Shown: positions 1-5,365 of the stretch, one piece after another
Position numbering within the stretch: the first letter of the stretch is position 1
How the letters are laid out: each line of letters starts with the position of its first letter
Origin: Microbacteriaceae bacterium
GTDB taxonomy: Bacteria; Actinomycetota; Actinomycetes; Actinomycetales; Microbacteriaceae
NCBI GenBank assembly: GCA_009925875.1
Contig: RFQD01000098.1
Location: forward strand, 1-5,365
DNA: 5,365 nt
Reading direction: 5' to 3'
Made by a program: the position numbers and the translations under genes
The notes under the pieces: generated by a model
Told to the model about the DNA's origin: nothing
Seen by the model: only the letters and a program-made list of their open reading frames with translations
The model's database searches: none

Positions 1-2137
1 GCGCAACGCCGAAGTAGACGCCTAGGGCATCGGGTGCAATTTTCATGCCCGCCATTCCATTCGCTGAAGCTCCCTGGGGTCGAACAGCGCTCGACGGGAA
101 TCGAAGTAATTGAGCGTCGGATGAAACGAACACGAGGTCTTCGCCGTCACTCACCACACCCCCGCCGATCACCTGATCTCCATCTCGCAAAGCGATGATC
201 TGGGCTCCCGATTTCGGTGGAAGAGCATCGAGAGAAAGTCGTTTGACGATTCCCTCGCGCGTACCGAGGGCAATGGTCGCGTCACCCGCAAGGGGAACGA
301 GGAAACAAATGCGTTCCCCAGGCGCCAAGTCGAGATAGTCCTCGGCACGCACCCCGCCATTGAGCGCGACAGCACTCGCTGGCGCGCCGGGTAGCGTCTC
401 GGGCGAGACGTGCACGAGTCGTCCGCGCGAGGTTACGCCGCCGAGGGTCTGGCGCCGTGAGCCAGCGACGGAGGAGATAATCGCGTCATGGACAGACCGA
501 TGGGGGGATGTGAGGGGAGAAGAATCAGGAGAATCGAGGTCGATGCGCACCAGACGCTGCGTCGCGCTGAGCGCAACACGACAGGGTGTATCGGCCATCT
601 CAAGTGCAACGGGCGATTTAGCGGCAGTCCGAGCGGTCGACACATCAACCGTCGATGTGCTGAGCACAGTTCGCCGGGGTGTACCGAGGATCCGAGCAGT
701 ATCATCCAGTTCCGCGGATACGACCTCGATCAGTCGCTGCGAGTTATCGATGATTTCTGCTAATTCGGAGATTTCCCTGTGTAGCGCCTCGGCTTCGCGT
801 TCCAACTCGATTCGGCTGAACTTTGTGAGCCGCCGAAGCCGAAGTTCGAGAATGTATTCGGCTTGCGCATCCGTCAGGCTCATCGTCTCTTGCAGGACAG
901 CCTTAGCCGATTCGGCGTCGTCGCTAGACCGAATGATGGCAATGACCTGATCGATATCTGCGATGGCTACGAGGAGCCCTTCGACTAGGTGAAGGCGATC
1001 CTTGCGTTTTGCGTGTCGAAAACGTGAGCGCCGAAAAACGACTTCCTTGCGGTGGGCGACGTAGACCTCGAGGAGTTCCCGAAGGCCGAGGGTCTGTGGC
1101 CCGCCGTCGACGAGTGCCACATTGTTGATGCTGAATGTGTCTTCGAGCGGCGTAAGCCGAAAAAGAGTCTCGAGCACAGCCTCGGCATCGAATCCGGTCT
1201 TGATTTCAATGACGAGTTTGAGTCCGTGGTGTCGGTCTGTGAGGTCAACGACGTTGGAGATGCCAGAAATTTTCTTTGAATTTACGCCGTCCTTGATTTT
1301 GTCAATGACCTTTTCAGGTCCGACCATGTAGGGCAACTCCGTTACGACGATGCCGACCTTTCGCGCCGAGACGTTCTCGACCGTTGCGCGGGCTCGCGTT
1401 CGAAAGCTGCCACGCCCCGTGGCATACGCCTCTCGGATTCCATCGAGCCCCATGATGATGCCCCCCGTGGGCAAATCAGGACCGGGCACGAATGCGATGA
1501 GTTCATCAAGCGTAGCTTCAGGGTTTGCGAGCAGGTGGCGCGCGGCATTGACGACTTCGATGAGGTTGTGCGGGGCCATATTTGTCGCCATACCGACGGC
1601 GATTCCCGACGCACCGTTGACGAGCAAGTTGGGATAGGCGCTGGGGAGCACTTCGGGCTGCATGATTTGGTTGTCGTAATTCGGCACGAAGTCAACCACG
1701 TCCTCGTCAAGGTCCGCCGTCAAAGCGAGGGATGCCGGAGTCAAACGGGCCTCGGTATATCGCGAGGCGGCCGGCCCGTCATCCAGCGACCCAAAATTTC
1801 CGTGACCGTCGATGAGGGGGAGTCGCAGATTGAAATCTTGAGCAAGTCGCACGAGTGCGTCATAAATTGACGCATCGCCATGTGGATGAAGTTTTCCCAT
1901 GACTTCTCCGACGACGCGAGCGGACTTAACGTGACCCTTTTCGGGCCGGAGTCCCATCTCGTTCATCTGGAACAGAATGCGTCGCTGAACTGGTTTGAGA
2001 CCATCCCGTGCATCGGGTAGAGCTCGGGCGTAAATAACGGAGTACGCGTATTCGAGAAACGACTGCTGCATTTCTGACGCAACGTCGATGTCTTCGATTC
2101 GTTCGGCGGGAGTCAGAGGATCTGTCGTCGAAGCCAT
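1..2137 (-). CDS. parC: DNA topoisomerase IV subunit A (ParC/GyrA family), 3'-truncated by the window edge
   Basis: This is the DNA breakage-reunion subunit of a type IIA topoisomerase, which with its ATPase partner (ParE/GyrB type) passes one duplex through another to unlink daughter chromosomes. I translated the minus strand from the ATG at 2135-2137 and found 712 uninterrupted codons to the left edge. Visible landmarks are SVIYARALPDARDGLKPVQR near residues 33-52, the quinolone-region motif HPHGDASIYD at 84-93, the catalytic tyrosine Tyr127 in RYTEARL, NGASGIAVGMATN near 174-186 and PGPDLPTGG at 218-226. The C-terminal domain begins after about residue 500 and includes RFPSSAVRPQG near the edge. 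About 100 residues are probably missing compared with actinobacterial relatives. I see no GyrA box (QRRGGxG): the region near 560-567 reads SRRQTLGG, which favours ParC over GyrA. The neighbourhood with sepH also fits ParC. AAAGG lies about 10 bases before the start. The ParC/GyrA distinction is an inference. Confidence 0.93.
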   Translation of the reverse strand, partial: MASTTDPLTPAERIEDIDVASEMQQSFLEYAYSVIYARALPDARDGLKPVQRRILFQMNEMGLRPEKGHVKSARVVGEVMGKLHPHGDASIYDALVRLAQDFNLRLPLIDGHGNFGSLDDGPAASRYTEARLTPASLALTADLDEDVVDFVPNYDNQIMQPEVLPSAYPNLLVNGASGIAVGMATNMAPHNLIEVVNAARHLLANPEATLDELIAFVPGPDLPTGGIIMGLDGIREAYATGRGSFRTRARATVENVSARKVGIVVTELPYMVGPEKVIDKIKDGVNSKKISGISNVVDLTDRHHGLKLVIEIKTGFDAEAVLETLFRLTPLEDTFSINNVALVDGGPQTLGLRELLEVYVAHRKEVVFRRSRFRHAKRKDRLHLVEGLLVAIADIDQVIAIIRSSDDAESAKAVLQETMSLTDAQAEYILELRLRRLTKFSRIELEREAEALHREISELAEIIDNSQRLIEVVSAELDDTARILGTPRRTVLSTSTVDVSTARTAAKSPVALEMADTPCRVALSATQRLVRIDLDSPDSSPLTSPHRSVHDAIISSVAGSRRQTLGGVTSRGRLVHVSPETLPGAPASAVALNGGVRAEDYLDLAPGERICFLVPLAGDATIALGTREGIVKRLSLDALPPKSGAQIIALRDGDQVIGGGVVSDGEDLVFVSSDAQLLRFPSSAVRPQGASANGMAGMKIAPDALGVYFGVA

Positions 2138-2161
2138 ACTCACGTCGCCTTTGGGATTGTG

Positions 2162-2190
2162 TTTATACCTGTCGCCCGCTCAGCAGTGAA
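2162..2190 (-). promoter_or_regulatory. Candidate sigma70-type promoter of parC
   Basis: Read on the minus strand, TTCACT (2185-2190) is followed after exactly 17 bases by TATAAA (2162-2167). The -10 box matches the consensus TATAAT at five of six positions and the -35 box matches TTGACA at four of six. The predicted transcript would start near 2155, leaving a leader of about 18 bases that includes the AAAGG ribosome-binding sequence before the ATG of the topoisomerase gene. It sits in the 84-base divergent gap shared with the phosphodiesterase gene. I found no equally good promoter facing the other way. This is a sequence match only. Confidence 0.55.
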
Positions 2191-2221
2191 GCTCTATGGA
2201 AGACTGGCGAGGATGTCCCTT

Positions 2222-3337
2222 ATGTTACCGACCGCGGAAGACGACGCCGTCTGCCTCACCGATGTGTTAGTAAGTTGCCTGGCAGCAGTCGGTATCCCGC
2301 GTGTGGAAAATCGTGCGGGGATTCCCCCATCGGGATCGGTTGTGCTTGTCGTTGTCGATGGACTGGGCTCCCACAATCTCGCGCGCGCTCACGGTCATGC
2401 CCGGTTCCTGAACAGTTCCCACCATCTCAGGTCTGACATCTTGACTGTCTTTCCATCCACAACCGCGAGCGCCTTGGCGAGCCTGATGACCGGTGTCGAG
2501 CCTGTACAGCACGGAATTGTCGGCTATCGAATTCGCGATCCGAAGACTGGTCGGGTTTTCAATCAGCTCGGTGAACTTCATCAGGCTCCGCCACAGTGGA
2601 TGCGGGTTCCCACACTTGCGGAACGAATCGGAAGCGTCGCCGACATCCACATTGTCGGACGCAGCAAATTCGCGCAGTCGCCTCTTACCTCGATGATTTA
2701 CGCGGGTGCCACCTACACGTCGGCTGAGAGTTTCTCTGAGCGTTTTCACGTTGCGGCTTCACTCGCTCAGCAACGGGGACGCGTCATCGTGGTCTACGTT
2801 TCGGAGCTCGACAGCCTCGCGCACACGTTCGGTGTTGACTCGTCAGAGTGGATTGCCGAGTTGGAAGAGCTGGATTCGTGCGTTCGGGATGCGCGATCGC
2901 ACATGCCCGATGGCGCGCGCATCGTGATTACAGCCGACCATGGCGTGATCGATGTGCCGGCATCCCAACACTCCATTTTCACAAACCGGGACCTCGTTGC
3001 GGGAGTCTCTGACATCGGGGGAGAGCCACGCTGTTTGCAACTTTTTCTCGATGAGGGTGCTGACGTTGCCCGAATTGTTGCGGCGTGGTCGTCGTTTGTG
3101 GGCGAGAGCGCCGACGTGATGACCCGTGACCACGCTCTTGCTTACGGACTCTTTCGAAAGGCGGGCAATCTCGACCCATCTATTCTCGAACGAATAGGAG
3201 AGGTTCTTGTTCTCGCTCGCACGGATACCGTCTTTTACGACGGAAACGCTGCCAACACTCGGGCGCAACGAATGATCGGGCAACATGGAGCTTGCTCACG
3301 CAGCGAGATGACCATCCCACTCATCGTCGTTAATTAA
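2222..3337 (+). CDS. Alkaline-phosphatase-superfamily phosphodiesterase (type I phosphodiesterase/nucleotide pyrophosphatase fold)
   Basis: This is a probable metal-dependent phosphoric ester hydrolase of the nucleotide pyrophosphatase branch; the substrate is unknown. Numbered from the chosen start (371 residues), the two-metal site is readable: Asp46 in VVVDGLG, the nucleophile segment FPSTTA (77-82, Thr81 best aligned as the nucleophile), HGIVGYR (97-103), Asp197 and His201 in SELDSLAH, Asp239 and His240 in TADHG, and His355 in GQHG. All expected ligands are present, so the enzyme should be active. There is no signal peptide or membrane segment, which suggests the cytoplasm. I chose ATG 2222 because GAGGA (2209-2213) lies 8 bases ahead of it. 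ATG 2213, three codons upstream with the weaker GGAAG, is also possible. A GTG at 2159 would run through the parC promoter and is unlikely. The gene is divergent from parC and converges on sepH with an 8-base overlap. Confidence 0.87.
   Translation: MLPTAEDDAVCLTDVLVSCLAAVGIPRVENRAGIPPSGSVVLVVVDGLGSHNLARAHGHARFLNSSHHLRSDILTVFPSTTASALASLMTGVEPVQHGIVGYRIRDPKTGRVFNQLGELHQAPPQWMRVPTLAERIGSVADIHIVGRSKFAQSPLTSMIYAGATYTSAESFSERFHVAASLAQQRGRVIVVYVSELDSLAHTFGVDSSEWIAELEELDSCVRDARSHMPDGARIVITADHGVIDVPASQHSIFTNRDLVAGVSDIGGEPRCLQLFLDEGADVARIVAAWSSFVGESADVMTRDHALAYGLFRKAGNLDPSILERIGEVLVLARTDTVFYDGNAANTRAQRMIGQHGACSRSEMTIPLIVVN
3330..3337. other. Palindrome carrying both convergent stop codons
   Basis: The perfect palindrome TTAATTAA contains the TAA that ends the phosphodiesterase (3335-3337, plus) and the TAA that ends sepH (3330-3332, minus). 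The two coding regions therefore overlap by eight bases, tail to tail, with no room for a separate intergenic terminator. I saw no convincing hairpin with a T-run on either side, so transcripts of the two genes may overlap at their 3' ends. Confidence 0.9.
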
Positions 3338-4514
3338 TCTCGTCGGCCGGCTTTCCGAAGACGATGTTGTCCCACGCCGGCAACGTGGGTCGAGACTTTC
3401 GAGCACGGCGCTGTTTGCCTGTTTCGGTGAGGGGCTCGCCCTCCATCGTCGCAGTATCGACAGTGACCTCGAGAACTTCTGTTACCTCAATGGCCACCGC
3501 GTGAACCATGTCATCGGTTACGGGATTCGCTACTACCTGCTCGGGCACCAGGGTCGATTCCACCCGTCCATCCGTGAGCCAACTCGGGGCCACATCGCGC
3601 TGTTGGCGTCTCTTCCGCAATGCCTCTAGTAGGTCCGCAGTGGGAGTCGAAGCGCGTTCCTCGTTGTCAGATTCGGCGAGTGCGGAAAGAGCCGGTGGCA
3701 CCATCTCGTCTCGCGCAGGAGCTTCCGGGCTCGGACTGTGAACAGCGGCGACCTGAGCTGACTCGTCCGTCTTCGTACCTGACGTTGACACTGTCGTTCC
3801 GACCGAGGGGCCGGAAATGATGTTGATTGCGCCGGTCTTGATCGATTCAGATACTTGCGAGAATACGGGCGACGTGGGGATTCTGCGGCTGTGCGCACCA
3901 GAATCATTTGTCGTCGGTATGGCTCCGGTCATCACGTCGACCGCCCGCAATCGTGGGACGAGCCCCGAATCGAGTTCACCGTGCTGAGACAAGGTCGACG
4001 CATCCGAGTTGAGAGGAACGAGGGATCCGCGACGCAAATCAAAGCTCCACCGGGCATCGTGGTCGATACCTTTGGCAGCAAACTCCACCTTGATAATCCA
4101 GCCGTCCGCGGGATCCTTCCAGCTGGCCCAGCGCTGTTCGGAGGCGGCCAGTGTTTCGAGTCGGCGCCTCACGTGAACGCCAAATGCCACCGGAGCATCA
4201 TGCGTCTCCAACGACGTGGGTGTGGCGAGCGCCGAGTTGAGCACGAAGTCTCTCTCGGCGACGACGGGTGCCTCGTAACGTTCTACGTCTTCAGGTGTTG
4301 CCCCGCTGACGCGACACACCTCTTGAGCCGAGAGCCCAGCGCGAATGAGAGATTGGATTTCTCGGGGTGACACTTTGACGATGACGCCCTCTGTTCGCGT
4401 CGATCGCAGTCGGGCAAGTTGACTGTCATCGAGCGACAGTCGAAATTCTTGCCCACTTTCGTCGACGGCAAGCACTTTGCCGTCGGAGATGTCCACAACG
4501 CGCAACTCGTGCAT
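3330..4514 (-). CDS. sepH: Septation protein SepH (DUF3071 family)
   Basis: SepH is an actinobacterial cell-division protein that, in Streptomyces and Mycobacterium, binds FtsZ and stimulates its assembly; its helix-turn-helix serves FtsZ contact rather than classical DNA binding. The 394-residue product begins MHELRVVDISDGKVLAVDES, typical of DUF3071. A helix-turn-helix follows at about 49-81 (SPREIQSLIRAG, then LSAQEVCRVSG, then DVERYE), and the conserved domain continues to about 165 with RWASWKDPADGWI. Residues about 195-360 form a low-complexity Ser/Thr/Ala/Glu-rich linker, broken by a basic helix-like stretch, LLEALRKRRQQRD (295-307). A conserved C-terminal patch follows at 369-387, basic RRARKSRPTLP and then WDNIVFG. 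GGGAGG at 4520-4525 lies five bases before the ATG and supports the start. An overlapping ATG five bases upstream is out of frame. The gene is divergent from the DUF4193 locus. The length is in the usual range, and no damage is visible. Confidence 0.93.
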   Translation of the reverse strand: MHELRVVDISDGKVLAVDESGQEFRLSLDDSQLARLRSTRTEGVIVKVSPREIQSLIRAGLSAQEVCRVSGATPEDVERYEAPVVAERDFVLNSALATPTSLETHDAPVAFGVHVRRRLETLAASEQRWASWKDPADGWIIKVEFAAKGIDHDARWSFDLRRGSLVPLNSDASTLSQHGELDSGLVPRLRAVDVMTGAIPTTNDSGAHSRRIPTSPVFSQVSESIKTGAINIISGPSVGTTVSTSGTKTDESAQVAAVHSPSPEAPARDEMVPPALSALAESDNEERASTPTADLLEALRKRRQQRDVAPSWLTDGRVESTLVPEQVVANPVTDDMVHAVAIEVTEVLEVTVDTATMEGEPLTETGKQRRARKSRPTLPAWDNIVFGKPADEIN

Positions 4515-4621
4515 CGCATCCTCCCGTCGGCCACGTTGAAACGCTTACCGCAAAGTATCGACCACGAGCACGCTTGGAAGTTGGATGGCGCTCCGCGTGG
4601 CGCGATTTCCGCTCAACACGC

Positions 4622-4658
4622 CCAGACGTGAGTGTGTTTGATATTTGTTCACGTCTGG
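4622..4658. repeat. Perfect 10-bp inverted repeat, candidate operator
   Basis: CCAGACGTGA (4622-4631) and TCACGTCTGG (4649-4658) are exact reverse complements separated by 17 AT-rich bases. No gene ends here, so a terminator role is unlikely. The repeat lies in the 211-base divergent region between sepH and the DUF4193 locus and overlaps a promoter candidate: TTGATA falls in its spacer and the right arm falls between the -35 and -10 positions. This placement suits a repressor or other dimeric regulator. As RNA, it could form a 10-bp stem extendable by three G-U pairs. Which protein binds, if any, is unknown. Confidence 0.6.
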
Positions 4659-4668
4659 TGCAAACTAT
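4638..4668 (+). promoter_or_regulatory. Candidate promoter of the DUF4193 locus
   Basis: TTGATA (4638-4643) matches the -35 consensus at five of six positions. A weak -10-like AACTAT (4663-4668) follows after 19 bases, slightly longer than the ideal spacing; it keeps the key second A and last T. Transcription would start near 4675 and give a leader of about 50 bases that contains the hairpin at 4681-4697. The -10 match is poor, so this call rests mainly on position and on the overlapping inverted repeat. Confidence 0.33.
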
Positions 4669-4680
4669 GCGCGCCTCCCT

Positions 4681-4697
4681 GTGTCGTTTTTCGACAC
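4681..4697 (+). other. Small hairpin with T5 loop in the DUF4193 leader
   Basis: GTGTCG (4681-4686), TTTTT (4687-4691) and CGACAC (4692-4697) form a perfect 6-bp stem with a five-base loop. It lies 28 bases before the ATG at 4726 and downstream of the candidate promoter, so it would be in the 5' untranslated RNA. No T-run follows it, so it does not look like an intrinsic terminator. It might stabilise the messenger or bind a protein; no function is shown. Confidence 0.45.
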
Positions 4698-4725
4698 GTG
4701 CACCCAACGAATGACGGAAAAGGTA

Positions 4726-4952
4726 ATGGCAACCGATTACGACGCACCACGCAAAACAGACGATGACACCGAAAGCATCGAGGCCCTCAAGGAACGAGTC
4801 CCGGACAAGCTTTCCGGTGTCGTCGATTCGGATGATGCGGATAATCCCGGTGGGACGAGTTCACGTGCGTGAATTGTTTCATCGTGAAGCATCGCTCGCA
4901 GCTTGATCACGAAGAGAAGCTCGGCCCCATTTGCTCCGAGTGCGCCTCATAG
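4726..4952 (+). pseudogene. DUF4193 family zinc-ribbon protein, internal deletion and frameshift
   Basis: The DUF4193 family comprises small actinobacterial proteins of roughly 95-100 residues with an acidic N-terminal half and a C-terminal Cys4 zinc ribbon; their function is not established. Reading from ATG 4726, 48 codons give MATDYDAPRK, then EALKERVPDK, then DADNPGG, and stop at TGA 4870-4872. The family's C-terminal part is intact one frame back (-1) from about 4854: DEFTCVNCFIVKHRSQ, then LGPICSECAS and TAG at 4950-4952, with both CxxC pairs. The usual linker of about 20-25 residues, containing FELPGADL and the VLPPQ-like strand, is absent. Stops at 4833 and 4842 show the second frame does not extend further back. 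A deletion of length 3n+1 near 4849-4853 would explain this. GGAAAAGG (4716-4723) serves as the ribosome site. The translated product would be a 48-residue peptide without zinc ligands. A sequencing or assembly error is the main alternative. Confidence 0.82.
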
Positions 4953-5001
4953 CAGCTGTTGATCCAACTGCCTGCGTCGTGAGCGAACCAGACTCGAACC
5001 G

Positions 5002-5024
5002 CCCCGAGTGGAGTTACTCGCGGG
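5002..5024. terminator. GC-rich hairpin at the DUF3093 3' end, possible terminator
   Basis: CCCCGAGT (5002-5009) pairs with ACTCG-C-GGG (5016-5024), giving eight base pairs with one bulged C and a six-base loop. The stop codon of the DUF3093 gene falls in the loop and last pair. It lies in the short convergent gap after the DUF4193 remnant, where a bidirectional terminator would be useful. There is no T-run on either strand, so it is not a canonical intrinsic terminator, although stems without a T-run are often proposed as terminators in actinobacteria. Confidence 0.3.
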
Positions 5025-5365
5025 ACTTGCGGCCAGCACGAAGTACTTGCGCAAGTTTCTGCGGGTTTCGCGTGGAGATGAGCCAGTAAGGCGTGGGATC
5101 CGAGGAATCTGTCAGCGTGACCTTCACCACGGGATCGATGAAACCTCGAAATAACGTCCATGCTCGGGCATCGAGTTTCACGCCCCGTTGTTCGCGCGCG
5201 GCGTCACCCGAGTATGCGGACACCGATCCGACAAAGGCGCGTTCAATGACGGCCTTCCCGGCGCGCAATGTTGTGGTCGTGACCGCAATACGTGGGGACG
5301 TGACGTGGAGTGAAATCGCTATCCCAGAAAAAACGAGGAGTCCCACGCTCAGCCCCAACGGCAGG
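5014..5365 (-). CDS. DUF3093 family membrane protein, N-terminus beyond the window
   Basis: This is a small actinobacterial membrane protein of unknown function. The reading frame is open to the right edge, with 116 residues visible before the TAA at 5014-5016. It begins within a hydrophobic helix (LPLGLSVGLLVFSGIAISL), probably the second of the two membrane segments usual at the N-terminus of this family. A soluble part follows with the DUF3093 hallmarks LRAGKAVI, then LDARAW, FRGFIDPVVKV, DPTPYWLISTRNP and KLAQVLRAG. I treat the gene as running off the edge. A TTG at 5356-5358 could be mistaken for a start but lies inside the membrane helix and leaves no room for the N-terminal part. It converges on the DUF4193 locus with about 60 bases between them, an arrangement common in this phylum, where a dUTPase gene often follows. 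The protein probably sits in the cytoplasmic membrane with its C-terminal domain inside, but the topology is inferred. Confidence 0.88.
   Translation of the reverse strand, partial: LPLGLSVGLLVFSGIAISLHVTSPRIAVTTTTLRAGKAVIERAFVGSVSAYSGDAAREQRGVKLDARAWTLFRGFIDPVVKVTLTDSSDPTPYWLISTRNPQKLAQVLRAGRKSRE

Noticed and set aside
360..950. 196-codon open frame on the plus strand, antisense to parC
   Set aside because: It is a shadow of the topoisomerase gene. The opposite strand translates without interruption into a clear ParC/GyrA protein, and this frame is arginine- and serine-rich with no recognisable motif.
3855..4370. 171-codon open frame on the plus strand, antisense to sepH
   Set aside because: The opposite strand carries the well-conserved DUF3071 region of SepH. 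The plus-strand product has no family features and no ribosome site that I could see.
4645..4725. Upstream TTG (4645) or ATG (4711) starts for the DUF4193 gene
   Set aside because: The family begins MATDYDAPRK, exactly at ATG 4726. The TTG lies inside the promoter and inverted-repeat region, and neither start has a ribosome site ahead of it.
4840..4860. Programmed -1 frameshifting at CCCGGTGGGACG to join the two DUF4193 halves
   Set aside because: There is no X-XXY-YYZ slippery heptamer, re-pairing after a slip would be poor, and the joined product would still lack the usual linker. A deletion explains the data better.
4952..4971. Imperfect hairpin GCAGCTG...CAACTGC after the DUF4193 remnant
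   Set aside because: It has only six pairs with an internal mismatch and no T-run, so it is too weak to call as a terminator.
4960..5013. Minus-strand GGTTCGAGTCTGG resembling a tRNA T-loop
   Set aside because: The flanking five bases do not pair as a T-stem, and no acceptor stem, anticodon arm or D-arm can be assembled around it.

Overview
The window looks like the core chromosome of a high-to-medium-GC actinobacterium, most likely of the family Microbacteriaceae. The evidence is gene content and order: a topoisomerase IV/gyrase A-type subunit, an alkaline-phosphatase-superfamily phosphodiesterase, the division protein SepH (DUF3071), a DUF4193 zinc-ribbon gene and a DUF3093 membrane-protein gene. 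This neighbourhood is typical of Actinobacteria. The genus cannot be fixed by eye. I found no mobile element, CRISPR array, rRNA or tRNA.

Layout. Positions 1-2137 (minus) hold a 3'-truncated, otherwise uninterrupted ParC/GyrA-type subunit of 712 visible codons, with a good sigma70-like promoter just upstream (2162-2190). Divergent from it, at 2222-3337 (plus), is a cytoplasmic-looking type I phosphodiesterase/nucleotide pyrophosphatase-fold enzyme. It converges on sepH (3330-4514, minus), and the two stop codons overlap inside one 8-bp palindrome. Positions 4515-4725 form a divergent regulatory region with a perfect 10-bp inverted repeat, a candidate promoter and a small T5-loop hairpin. From 4726 (plus) comes a DUF4193 gene that is broken. 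The N-terminal half reads in one frame and stops at 4872, while the family's C-terminal Cys4 zinc ribbon is intact in another frame up to 4952, and the usual middle segment is missing. At 5014-5365 (minus) is the C-terminal part of a DUF3093 membrane protein that runs off the right edge.

How the genes fit together. Topoisomerase IV unlinks sister chromosomes and SepH promotes FtsZ assembly, so the block links chromosome segregation with cell division. The jobs of the phosphodiesterase, DUF4193 and DUF3093 proteins are not established. The most notable point is the internal deletion plus frameshift in DUF4193, a small protein usually well conserved in this phylum. It could be real gene decay or an assembly error. 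Next are the palindrome and hairpin upstream of that gene.
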